This document shows positions 8,815 to 18,300 of a stretch of DNA of 33,701 nt, piece by piece. The notes under the pieces are model-generated. The model saw only the letters and a list, made by a program, of their open reading frames with translations, was not told the DNA's origin and ran no database searches. A program made the translations under genes and the position numbers. Position 1 is the stretch's first letter, and every line of letters starts with the position of its first letter. This DNA is from Bacteroidota bacterium. Its GTDB lineage: Bacteria; Bacteroidota; Bacteroidia; JACCXN01. The stretch is from NCBI GenBank assembly GCA_013696965.1, contig JACCXN010000099.1, positions 1-33,701 of the forward strand, in the 5' to 3' direction.

Positions 8815-8853
8815 TTGTAAAAGAATAATCTAAAAAAGATTATTCTTTTACAA
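8815..8853. terminator. 17 bp perfect hairpin after the lipoprotein gene
   Basis: TTGTAAAAGAATAATCT (8815-8831) pairs perfectly with 8837-8853 around an AAAAA loop, nine bases after the stop codon. The stem is AT-rich and the plus-strand downstream T-run is poor, so termination efficiency is uncertain; the symmetry would allow use in both directions. Confidence 0.65.
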
Positions 8854-8983
8854 TTATAAATTAAGGGTTAAAACAAAAGAAAAAACAGTCTTCCTGCCTG
8901 CAATTATTCTTTTTAAGCGATGTTTGTTTTCCTTTGCATGTTCTTTTCATCGAAAGAATAAAAACACAGCATGTAAATAAAAA
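8854..8983. other. Intergenic stretch with nothing recognised
   Basis: Between the 8815-8853 hairpin and the inverted-repeat element there is no convincing coding frame, promoter or RNA. It is the left part of a 411 bp gene-free gap between two convergent genes. Confidence 0.6.
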
Positions 8984-9215
8984 AAAGAGTCCGTATTTAT
9001 TATGAGGCCACTGAAAAAACTAACCCCGAAGGGATGATACAATTATAGATTAATATTTTTAATTCCGTCCAACCCCGGAGGGGAGAAATTATTGATTGTT
9101 TATTTTTATGCCACCCCTTCGGTTTTTTGGTTTTAATTGTTGTTTTTTTCTGTAATCCTGTCACCCCTTCGGGCTTAGCTTTTTCAGTGGCCTCTATTTA
9201 TTATACAGCCTCTTT
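8984..9215. repeat. Palindromic intergenic element (MITE- or REP-like) with inverted ends
   Basis: Core arms 9004-9037 and 9161-9194 are inverted copies matching at 31 of 34 positions (GAGGCCACTGAAAAA...). Weaker similarity extends outward to 8984 and 9215. Inside, four short GC-rich blocks sit in an otherwise AT-rich stretch: ACCCCGAAGGG (about 9023), ACCCCGGAGGGG (about 9072), CACCCCTTCGG (about 9112) and CACCCCTTCGGG (about 9162), two in each orientation and 49-50 bases apart within a pair. The element ends two bases from the ferritin stop codon and lies between convergent genes. It carries no transposase. Such elements are usually dispersed multicopy repeats moved in trans or transcribed hairpins; which applies here is unknown. 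Confidence 0.8.
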
Positions 9216-9217
9216 TT

Positions 9218-9727
9218 TTAAACTTTTCCTACCGGAGAGCCGGTAAGTGTATCCAAATCTCTATCGAATAGGTAAAGACCACCCTTATCGTTTCCAATTA
9301 ATTTTAGTTTATCAAGAATGTTTTTGGCAAGAGCCTCTTCTTCTATTTGTTCAGCCACATACCATTGCAGGAAATTTTGAGTGGTATAATCTTTTTCTGA
9401 AAGACAAGCCTCAACTAATTTGTTAATTTCTGTTGAAACAACTATTTCATGTGCATGCACCATTTCAAAAACCTTAGGAAGTGATTCGAACTCCCTTGGT
9501 GGTTCTTCTAGTGAAGGAATAATTGCTTTTCCTCCTCTTTCGTTAATATACTTAACAAGCTTTAGCATATGTAAGCGCTCCTCATCGGATTGTCTGTATA
9601 AAAAATTGGATACTCCATTCAATCCATTGTTTTCTGCCCAAGAGGCCATGGAAAGATAATACTGGGAAGAATATCCTTCCAGCTCAACCTGTTCGTTCAA
9701 TTTTTTTTCAATTGTGGAAATCAGCAT
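9218..9727 (-). CDS. ftnA: Non-heme ferritin
   Basis: The product has 169 residues, a normal bacterial ferritin length, forming a four-helix bundle that oxidises Fe(II) and stores it as mineral in a 24-subunit cytoplasmic shell. The ferroxidase residues fall at the same numbers as in E. coli FtnA: Glu17, Tyr24, Glu50, His53, Glu94, Gln127 and Glu130. There is no haem-binding methionine pattern, so it is not a bacterioferritin. It lies 10 bp downstream of the universal stress gene on the same strand and is probably co-transcribed with it, linking iron storage to a stress response. The inverted-repeat element lies directly after its stop. Confidence 0.95.
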   Translation of the reverse strand: MLISTIEKKLNEQVELEGYSSQYYLSMASWAENNGLNGVSNFLYRQSDEERLHMLKLVKYINERGGKAIIPSLEEPPREFESLPKVFEMVHAHEIVVSTEINKLVEACLSEKDYTTQNFLQWYVAEQIEEEALAKNILDKLKLIGNDKGGLYLFDRDLDTLTGSPVGKV

Positions 9728-9737
9728 AATTTAAAAT

Positions 9738-10568
9738 TTAAGAGTTGTAATTATGTAATACTAAAAGCGGTTTGTCAGTCTGAAAAACCATTGTCTTGGT
9801 CATACTTGTATGAAATATAGTTTCAAAAAGAGTGTATTTTTTGGCAAGCATAACAGTCCAATCAGGCTTATTACTCTCAACCAACTCTCTTATTCCTTCT
9901 ATAATGTCACCTTTTACTGCAAAATATATTTCTGTTTTAACATTGTTGAAATATTCGGAAAGCTTTAATTGAACTTGTGATTTTTCAATTACTTCTTGTT
10001 CAAATTCAGGAATAACAGAATATATTTGCAATTCAGCATTAAAAATTTTGATTAATTGGGATAAGAAGCGTAAATCTTTTGCATTCTTAATTTCTTTTAA
10101 ATCATAAGCAAATCCAATTTTACGGGGAGTTGTATACCTGGCATTTGAAGGCACTGCTAAAACAGGGCAGGCAACATTCTTAACCACACTGGCTGTGTTT
10201 GAACCAATAATGGTTTCCAATACTCCACTTGCTCCTTTAGTGCCCATTACAATCAAATCAATGTCCTCGTCCTTGATTAATTCAGCGCATACACTTACTA
10301 CATCTCCAATTCTGCTTTTTGTTTCACAATTGATATCTGCAAAACGTGGATTTTTCTTAATTCTTTCTAAGGTTTGTTTCAATCCTGCCTCTGAGTCTTC
10401 TTTGAGAATGCCCATTACAGATACCATTATATCTGCCCTGTTATAGGGCATATGGTAAGCATTCAGCAAAATTATTTTTGCGGAGTTTAACTTTGCAAGT
10501 TCAAGAGCATATTCTAAAGCATTATTTGCATCGCTTGAGAAATCTGTCGGAAATAATATGTTTTTCAT
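9738..10568 (-). CDS. Universal stress protein with tandem UspA domains
   Basis: The product has 276 residues: two UspA folds, about 1-145 and 150-276. The first has the complete nucleotide-binding signature G-xx-G-x9-GS in MGTKGASGVLETIIGSN (around 110-126) and the N-terminal LFPTDFS. In the second domain the matching stretch (LAKKYTLFETIFHTSM) lacks the glycines, so it probably does not bind ATP. This one-active, one-degenerate layout is common in Bacteroidota. No signal peptide: cytoplasmic. It is the first gene of a two-gene unit with ferritin, with a promoter candidate about 50 bases upstream. Confidence 0.92.
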   Translation of the reverse strand: MKNILFPTDFSSDANNALEYALELAKLNSAKIILLNAYHMPYNRADIMVSVMGILKEDSEAGLKQTLERIKKNPRFADINCETKSRIGDVVSVCAELIKDEDIDLIVMGTKGASGVLETIIGSNTASVVKNVACPVLAVPSNARYTTPRKIGFAYDLKEIKNAKDLRFLSQLIKIFNAELQIYSVIPEFEQEVIEKSQVQLKLSEYFNNVKTEIYFAVKGDIIEGIRELVESNKPDWTVMLAKKYTLFETIFHTSMTKTMVFQTDKPLLVLHNYNS

Positions 10569-10619
10569 AAAATAGAATATTTATTCCTAAATATACTGTT
10601 CTTTCCCTGAAGTAAAAAA

Positions 10620-10639
10620 CAAAAGTATTAATTTAATAC
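10620..10639 (-). promoter_or_regulatory. USP-ferritin promoter with overlapping 15 bp palindrome
   Basis: On the minus strand TACTTTTG (10627-10620) matches the -7 consensus; no clear -33 TTG is seen. A perfect palindrome GTATTAATTTAATAC (10625-10639) overlaps the -7 element and lies in the spacer, a typical place for a repressor operator. The same palindrome followed by TTTTGTTTTTT on the minus strand could instead be a weak terminator for the long operon that ends at 10661. Confidence 0.45.
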
Positions 10640-10660
10640 GAGGTAAAAATTGGTTTTTAA

Positions 10661-13600
10661 TTAAATTCTCACACCTATTACAAGAATATCATCTACCTGT
10701 TCTAATTTTCCTCGCCAGTTGTTGAAGGTTTCCTCTAGCCTTTGCTTTTGATTTACCATTGGTAAATCTTTAATTTCATATAAAAAGGATTTAAAGCGTT
10801 GGCTCATGAATTTTTTTCCTGAATCACCTCCAAATTGATCAGCAAAACCATCTGAAAATAAATAAAGGCTATCTCCTTTTACACCTTTAAAATAATGGTT
10901 GTTGTAATTTGTGTTTTCCATATCAGCAACACCTCCAATAGAAAAGCGATCGCCTTTAATCTCTAAAAACTCATTTCCAAAAAAGCAATACAGCGGCCTT
11001 AGAGCACCTGCAAAGGTAAGTTCAAGAGTATTTATATCAAAGCTGATAATACTCATGTCCATTCCGTCAATTGACTCTCTGTTCAAAAGGTCTTTATTTA
11101 AGGCCTTCAACACTTTTTTATGCAATTCCAAAAGTATTGCTGATGGATCAGTTATACCCATCTCATTCACTATCTGATTCAGAAAACTTGAACCAATCAT
11201 AGACATAAATGCCCCTGGAACACCATGTCCAGTACAATCCACTGAACTTATAATTATTTTATCATTCCTTTCGGTAAAAAAATAAAAATCACCGCTTACA
11301 ATGTCTTTGGGTTGAAATAATATAAAGGAATCAGGAAGTGCTTTGTTGATTTTTTTAAGATCAGGCAAAATGGCATCCTGAATGCGTTTGGCATAATTTA
11401 TACTATCCGTAACTTCTTTGTTTTTTCTTGCAAGTTCCTTGTTTTTATCAGCTAGTTCAACCGTTCGTTCCGATACCTTTTGTTCAAGCTCTTTTTTGGC
11501 CTTACTTAAACTTCTTATCCTTAATTTAACAAAACCATATAACAATCCAATTGAACAAAATAGAACAATTCCTTTAAACCAGAGCGTACTCCAAAATGGT
11601 GGAACAATTGAAAAGCGGTATGTTTCAGCTTCAATATTCCAGATATTATCATTGTTTGATGCTTTTACCATAAAAGTATAATTACCATGGGGTAAATTTG
11701 AATACACAGCTTCTCCTGATTTTGTTATGGGTGACCACTCCTCATCAAAACCCTCCAGTTTGTATTGATAGTTAACCTTTTCAGGACTTGTAAGACTTAT
11801 TCCTGAAAAACAGAAAGTAATGTGGTTTTGATCGTAATTAAATTTTGAATCAACAGGAAAATGGGCCTCTTTTTGAAATATTTTAATTCCATTTATCCTT
11901 GTAAGGGGTTCAATCATGTTGGTTTTATCTTCTGATGGATTGAATTTCACTACTCCCATAATAGTTCCAAACCAGATATTTCCTTGAGAATCGCGGCAAA
12001 TGGCATTGGCATTTGTTTCCACTCCTGAAAAACCATCAGCCTTACCGTAATGGGTAAACAATGAATTCACAACATCATATTTTTCTATCCCGTTACTTGT
12101 TCCTATCCAAATATTACCCGAATTATCTGAAATAAGTGAATAGGGCGATTCGGATTTTAATCCCTCTTTAATGGTAAAGTTTTTAAATACATTCCCATCG
12201 AATTTATACAAGCCTCCACCATATGCTCCAAACCAAATATTTCCAGCTTTATCCTCATTCATGCAAAGAATAAATTTATGGTTTATACCACTTTTCTCAT
12301 TAAAAACCTGAAACTTGTTTCCATCATACATAGTTAGATAACCACCAAGAGCACCAAACCATAAATTCCCTTTGCTATCCTTGAAAATGCGATAAATACT
12401 ATTTACGCTTAATCCATTTTCTGAATTAAAAACCAAAAATTCAGAAGTAGTGGGATTGTATTTTACTGCTCCTTCTTTTGTTCCAAACCATATGTTTCCT
12501 TCATTATCATCGCAAATGGCAAATACTGTGGATGAGGAAGGCAGCTCCATTGAGGAAAAAGCCTGAGGCTTCCCTGTTAAGGTGTCAATTCTATAAACTC
12601 CTGCATTCGCAGTACCAATCCAAATAATTCCCTTTTTATCCTCAAACAGAGATAGAACAGCATTGTTTAAAAATTCATCTGAAAAATAATTTTTAATTGA
12701 AAAATCATTTGATATTCTATCTGAATTGCCAGTAGTATTCGCAGTGTAATTTATTACTGAAATTCCATGGTTAGTGCCTAACCATAAACTTCCTTTGCTA
12801 TCCTCGATAACTGACCATATTAAATTGTTTGCAATACCATCAGCAATGTCAAAGGTTTGAAATCTTTCACCCCGGTATTGATTTAAACCCAAATCTGTAC
12901 CTATCCAAATGTTGTTTTCTCTATCCTGCACTATGCAATTAGCATTGTAATAATTCAGTCCCTGCCTAGTAGTGAAATGCTTTATTTTTCCATCCTTTGA
13001 AATTTTTGTAACACCACCTCCTTTTGTTCCAACCCATTTATTAGAATCTTTATCTGTATCAATAAAGGTGATTTTAGGTGAAAGAAGTTCTTCATTGATT
13101 TGCCCTTTAAGGGATGGATTTCCATTTGTCAACAATTCATCTGTAGAAACAATTAAAACCCCAATGTCTTCTGTTCCTACCCAAATTTCATTTTCGGATC
13201 CCTGTGCAAAAGTTTTTATTTTTGAAACATTTAAACCATTTAATTCATTTAGTGTTAATACAGATGCTTTGGTAATTTCAACTCCTTTTGGAACTATTGT
13301 AATTCCTTTATCTGAACCAATCCATAAGTTCTGTTTATTGTCAAATATTAAACATGAAATATTCTCGGATAAAAGGCCATTGGATTTTGAATAAGAAATT
13401 GCTTGAAAATCAGACGGATTTATTCTTAGAATTCCTTTGCCTTGCGTCCCAATCCATATAATTCCATTGGCATCCTCCACAATTGCTTTTACGGATTTAA
13501 AAGCTGTTTTTTCTTCCATTTCCAGGTTTTTAAACTTGTTGCTTTTTAAATCATAAACAGAAACTCCGCCTCCCCAATGTCCGAACCAAATATTACCTGA

Positions 13601-13909
13601 TTTAGTTTTACATGCCGAAACAACCCAGTCCTCGGCAAGCCCGTCTTTCTTTTTATAGGTGACGAATGACTTTCCGTTAAATTTTGAAACTCCACCCATT
13701 GTTCCTACCCATAAATTTCCTTCACCGTCCTGAAGTAATGTCTGTACTTGGGATTGAGTTAATCCCTGTTCAACCCCTAAATGAATAAAACTTGTTGTTT
13801 GAGCAGAAATGTTTGCTGCGAACACAAGTAAATAGAAAAAGACACTTTTTGCTAGTCCGGAAAGCAGAATTTTCTTCAAATTTTTCATGTGAAAGAAGGT
13901 TTTTAACAA
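10661..13909 (-). CDS. Two-component-regulator-propeller sensor with SpoIIE/PP2C phosphatase output
   Basis: The product has 1082 residues. An N-terminal signal is followed by periplasmic propeller repeats of the LWVGTxGGVxKF type at about 45-690, a Y_Y_Y domain (YQYKLEGFDEEWS) near 705-770, one TM helix near 780-798, a coiled coil to about 850 and a SpoIIE phosphatase domain from about 865 to the end. Metal-binding aspartates are visible in VSGDFYFF, SVDCTGHGVPGAFMS, DGMDMS, SDGFADQFGG and QVDDILVIG. The propeller usually precedes a histidine kinase; here the output is a Ser/Thr phosphatase, so it should sense an extracytoplasmic ligand and dephosphorylate a cytoplasmic target, probably an anti-sigma-factor antagonist. 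It is the last gene of the long operon, six bases after the coiled-coil protein. Met8 (13888) is an alternative start. Confidence 0.92.
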   Translation of the reverse strand: MLKTFFHMKNLKKILLSGLAKSVFFYLLVFAANISAQTTSFIHLGVEQGLTQSQVQTLLQDGEGNLWVGTMGGVSKFNGKSFVTYKKKDGLAEDWVVSACKTKSGNIWFGHWGGGVSVYDLKSNKFKNLEMEEKTAFKSVKAIVEDANGIIWIGTQGKGILRINPSDFQAISYSKSNGLLSENISCLIFDNKQNLWIGSDKGITIVPKGVEITKASVLTLNELNGLNVSKIKTFAQGSENEIWVGTEDIGVLIVSTDELLTNGNPSLKGQINEELLSPKITFIDTDKDSNKWVGTKGGGVTKISKDGKIKHFTTRQGLNYYNANCIVQDRENNIWIGTDLGLNQYRGERFQTFDIADGIANNLIWSVIEDSKGSLWLGTNHGISVINYTANTTGNSDRISNDFSIKNYFSDEFLNNAVLSLFEDKKGIIWIGTANAGVYRIDTLTGKPQAFSSMELPSSSTVFAICDDNEGNIWFGTKEGAVKYNPTTSEFLVFNSENGLSVNSIYRIFKDSKGNLWFGALGGYLTMYDGNKFQVFNEKSGINHKFILCMNEDKAGNIWFGAYGGGLYKFDGNVFKNFTIKEGLKSESPYSLISDNSGNIWIGTSNGIEKYDVVNSLFTHYGKADGFSGVETNANAICRDSQGNIWFGTIMGVVKFNPSEDKTNMIEPLTRINGIKIFQKEAHFPVDSKFNYDQNHITFCFSGISLTSPEKVNYQYKLEGFDEEWSPITKSGEAVYSNLPHGNYTFMVKASNNDNIWNIEAETYRFSIVPPFWSTLWFKGIVLFCSIGLLYGFVKLRIRSLSKAKKELEQKVSERTVELADKNKELARKNKEVTDSINYAKRIQDAILPDLKKINKALPDSFILFQPKDIVSGDFYFFTERNDKIIISSVDCTGHGVPGAFMSMIGSSFLNQIVNEMGITDPSAILLELHKKVLKALNKDLLNRESIDGMDMSIISFDINTLELTFAGALRPLYCFFGNEFLEIKGDRFSIGGVADMENTNYNNHYFKGVKGDSLYLFSDGFADQFGGDSGKKFMSQRFKSFLYEIKDLPMVNQKQRLEETFNNWRGKLEQVDDILVIGVRI

Positions 13910-13915
13910 ACCATT

Positions 13916-15310
13916 TTATTGTTTTAATTTTTTTATTTCGTCCTGATATGTTTTAAAATCAATCGATAAATCATTTTTGTAATAACTTTCGCTACCCCAG
14001 AAATAAACCACTTTTTTTAAAATTATTTTTTTTTCCCGGGTATGAGAACTGCATACATAATTTGTTTTTAGGAAACCTGATTCGGTAAATTCATTAAATA
14101 GTGCCATTGGCTTTTCCTTTTTTCTGATTTCAGATAGAGTAATTACTTTTTGATTTTTTTCAACCACAGCAACTGTTTCAATTAAGGTACTTAGCTGGCT
14201 CATTTTTACTGCTTTGTTTTCCTGATATTTTACATGGTATACATGCATTTCTTCAAGTAATGGTGAACTGAAAAATTTTAATTCATCCTCTTTTTTTATG
14301 CGCTCAGAAATTGCATTGTTTTCTGTAATTGATTTTAATTTTTGAAATTCTGTTTCATTTAACATTCGCTCATTTTCAGCAGAAGCTTTTAGCAATTCCG
14401 ATTCATATGAAGCTTTTACCGATTGATTTTTTTTAAATTCAACTTCTCTTTCCTTTTTTTCCTTGGCTATTCTTAAATCTTCATCTTCAGGATTAATATT
14501 TTCCTGTTTTAATTTTTCTTTTGGTGCTCCTTTTTGATTTGCAGTATTGTTATTAACACTTGTTTCTATTTGCTTTTGTTGGTCCTCTCTTAATTTGGCT
14601 TTTCTTAATTCCTCTTCCAGTCTTTTTTCCTCTTCCACTTTCCTTTCATTTTCTTCCTGTTTTATTCTTGAAAGGTTTTCTTTTTGTGTTCTATCTGCAT
14701 CCATTTTTGCATCTGCGATTGCCTTTTTCTTTTTTTCGGAATCAGCAATATCTTCATCTTTTTTTGCCGAATCAGAAAGTGGTTTTGCACCTTGATTTTT
14801 TAATTTCTGGGCATCATTTATTGCTTTTTCCCATTTTGCTTTTATCGAATTAAAATAGATATGATCGTGATCAAAGCGGTTTTCTTTGGGTATGAATTTT
14901 ATCGTAGCAAGGGGTTCCTTTAAAAAGGACACATCAACTCCTTCAAACCTTTCTACAATACTTACGGGGAAAGTAAATTCACCACCTATAAATTGATTGG
15001 GTTTTTGTGGAGGTAGTTTAGTAGAAATTCCAATTTTAACAGTTACATGATCAGGCTTTGAAACTTCTACTATATATTCACGGTTAATTTCCGTTAAAAG
15101 AAAGTTGAATTTTCCATTGGAAGTGGTAATAATGGATTTTTCAAGTTTTCCGTCTTTCAGTAGTTTTACCAGAGCGCCTTCGCATTTTTGCTCATACCTT
15201 ATAACAGTTCCTTTTATTTCTATTTCCAGTTCAACTTGTGAAAAAACCTGAGTAACGTGTAAAAACAAATAGAGAACCAGTAGGAGAAAAAAACATCTTT
15301 TCATTGTCAC
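13916..15310 (-). CDS. Secreted coiled-coil protein with carboxypeptidase-regulatory-like domain
   Basis: The product has 464 residues. A signal peptide (about 1-25, ending VFSQ) leads into a carboxypeptidase-regulatory-like beta domain (about 28-105; EIKGTVIRYEQKCEGALVKL). Residues about 155-375 are a highly charged Lys/Glu/Asp/Ala coiled coil resembling TolA or TonB linkers, but with no TM anchor. The C-terminal about 90 residues (LIETVAVVEKN... to KVVYFWGSESYYKNDLS) form a small domain I do not recognise. It sits two bases downstream of the OmpA-family gene, so it is probably translated with it and may act as a periplasmic strut for that complex. Met3 is an alternative start. Function is inferred from context only. 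Confidence 0.8.
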   Translation of the reverse strand: MTMKRCFFLLLVLYLFLHVTQVFSQVELEIEIKGTVIRYEQKCEGALVKLLKDGKLEKSIITTSNGKFNFLLTEINREYIVEVSKPDHVTVKIGISTKLPPQKPNQFIGGEFTFPVSIVERFEGVDVSFLKEPLATIKFIPKENRFDHDHIYFNSIKAKWEKAINDAQKLKNQGAKPLSDSAKKDEDIADSEKKKKAIADAKMDADRTQKENLSRIKQEENERKVEEEKRLEEELRKAKLREDQQKQIETSVNNNTANQKGAPKEKLKQENINPEDEDLRIAKEKKEREVEFKKNQSVKASYESELLKASAENERMLNETEFQKLKSITENNAISERIKKEDELKFFSSPLLEEMHVYHVKYQENKAVKMSQLSTLIETVAVVEKNQKVITLSEIRKKEKPMALFNEFTESGFLKTNYVCSSHTREKKIILKKVVYFWGSESYYKNDLSIDFKTYQDEIKKLKQ

Positions 15311-15312
15311 CT

Positions 15313-18300
15313 TTAGTATTTCAAGGTTACATCAAATTCTGTTCTTCTATTTAACTTGTGAAGTGAATCAGAACATGAAATTCCTTCGAGACATTTATTT
15401 AACAAATTCTTTTCGCCATATCCAATTGTATTAATTCTTTTTGATTGAATACCTTGGGAAGTAATGTATTTTTTAGCTGATTCTGCTCTTTTTTGCGAAA
15501 GCCATTGGTTGTATTTTTCACTTCCCCTTGAATCAGTATGTCCTGCTATATTAAGGTAAATCCCTGGATTATCCTGCAATGCCCTTACTGCTTTGTTTAA
15601 TATATTGGTAGCGTCTGGTAATATTTCATAACTGTCAAAATTGAATTGGATGTATTCAATTTTTACAATTTTGCCTGTTTTATTTTCTTTGAGTTCCTTT
15701 ATTTTAACCCAAGTATCTTCAATGGAAACAGCCGATAATGAATTGTTTTCATTTAAAAGCAAAGTGAAATTAAATTTACCTTTTTCTGCAGTAGCTGATT
15801 TAAGCAGTTTCCCTTTGGTATCCGTTAAGTAAAGGTTATTAAATTTGATTTTAGTATCTTCTCCCTGGTTAATGTTTACTACATAATTGTTATTAGGGGG
15901 TAAATTAGTGAATTTGAAATTACCCGAATTATCAGTAGTTGCAGATTGAACAAGCTCTCCCTTTTCATTCATTAAATCTACTGTTACTCCAGCTGCTCCA
16001 TCTTTAAGGTTTTCATCCTGAAATATTTTACCCTTGATTTCTATCCTCAGTGCAGTGTCAAATTCTTCAACTCTTCCCATTCTTGCAACATCTGAGGGCA
16101 ATAGCTGGAAATTAAATTTATCATCTGAGTATGTTATGGTTTTAACAATATTCCCATACTGATCAGTTAAATACAGAACCTTGTGTTTGATGGTAGCATC
16201 TTTTTGATCCAAATCAATTACATAATTAACGCTTGGATCGAGTTTGGTGAACTTAAATGTACCAGAGGTATTGGTGGTGCTTTCCTGCATTTTTTTACCC
16301 TGTTCATTTAATAACATAACTACAAGATCAACTACAGGTGTTTTATTTTCTTTATCTGATATAAACATTCCTTTTAACTCCATTTTGAATGATGTATCAT
16401 TTTCTTTTAAACCTGATAGAGAAGCAAATTCAGAAGGAAGAATTTTAAAATTAAATTGTCCTTTATCCAAAACGATTTCATCTTGTATGATTTTTCCATC
16501 TGAATCAGCAAGGAAAAGACGCTTTGAATTTAACTTGGTGTCCGTTTGACTAATACTTACAATATAATTATGATCAGAAGGGATATTTACAAATTTAAAA
16601 TTACCAAGAGCATCTGTTTCAGCAGTTTGAACAACTTGTCCATTTTCATTTAGTAAATTAATTTTTGTTCCTGATGAAGGGGTTCCTTTCTCATCCGTAA
16701 AAAGCATTCCCTTCATTACCAGTTTATCCTCCTCAAGTATTGTTTTTAATACAAAAGCATCTGAGGGGAGTATCTCAAATGAAAATTTACCATCCTTAAA
16801 TACAATTTTCCTGATTATATTTCCATAATCATCAGCAATAAATAATTCTTTAAACCTAAGATGAAGATCTTTTTCATCAATATTGATAGTATAGTTATTA
16901 ATTTCTTTTGTGCTTTCAAATAAAAATCCGCCTTTTATATCGGTTTTTGATTTAAAAAGTACATCTCCATTTAAATTAACTAAACTTAAATTAAGGCCAG
17001 GAACAGGGGCTTTGGTTTTTTCATTTGAAAACACTTTACCCTTGAGTAAACTTTTAATTAATAAATCTTTCTCTTCAAGGGTATTTAAAGTAAAAAAATC
17101 AGCTGCTAAGAGTTCATATTTGAAATTCCCACTTTTATTAGTATATATTGTTTTAATTGGATTTCCATTTTTATCAGTAATAACCACTTTAGTATTCGGA
17201 CTTAATTTCGTGTCTGTTTCAGGTAAATAAAATGCAAGATTGTGGTCAGGAGGCAAATTTAAGAATTTGTAATTTCCTTTGTTATCAGTGTATGTGGAAT
17301 ATTTTTCTATTCCATCCATATCAACAAGTATTATTTTTTGATTTAATAAAGGAGTTTTAGGATTTTCTCCTGCAACAATACTTCCTACTAAATTTATGCG
17401 GGAATCATCTATTATTTTGTCGCCTAACTTGTAGGGATCAAAGGGTAAATTGTAAAAAGCAAATTCATCCTCCTCATTAACTGTTGTTTTTTTTATTATA
17501 TTATTGTTTTCATCAGCCAGATATATTTTTTGACCATAATTAAACCTTGTATCCTTTTCCTGAATTTTCACAATAAACTTTTCATCAGGTGGTAAATACC
17601 TGAAGTTAAAACTACCATTTCCTTCTGTGGTTGTAGTTTGAATAACAAACCCGTTTTCAGACATTAAAAGCATTTTTACATTCGCTCCCGTATCATCTCC
17701 ATTTTCTGATAAAAGTAATTTTCCTTCTATTGCATTCCAATGACGGGCATTTCGGAATTGAAAAATATCATCTGCCCCTTTGCCTCCAGGGCGGTTAGAA
17801 CTAAAATATCCTTCAGATTCATCTGTATTAAACACAATTGAAATATCATCATAAGAAGAATTTAAAGGGGCAGACAAATTCTGAATGTCTTTCCAATTTG
17901 TTAATTCTCCCTTTGCCGCAAATATATCCAGCCCTCCAAAGCCTTGATGGCCATTAGAAGAAAAATAAAAATTACCTTTTGTGCTTACATAAGGAAAACA
18001 TTCGTCCATTTCTGTATTAATAACTGGTCCAAGGTTTCTTGGTTCACTCCAGTTTTCTCCCGAACGTTCACTTACATATAAATCTTTTCCTCCAAATCCT
18101 CCAGGCATGTCACTGGAAAAATACAAATATTTTCCATCAGGTGTTAGGGCAGGGTGGCCTACGGAATAATCGTTGCTATTAAATGGAAATTCCTTTATGT
18201 TAGTCCATTTGTTTTTAATTAATGTTGCCGTATAGAGTTTAGGCCTGTTTACAGAACCTTTTCCTTTTAGTTCCTTTTCTGTTTTGTTAAAAACAATAAA

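Noticed and set aside
14547-14853. Plus-strand Leu/Phe/Ser-rich frames opposite the coiled-coil gene
   Set aside because: They are antisense shadows of the Lys/Glu-rich coiled coil, whose codons read as hydrophobic residues on the other strand.
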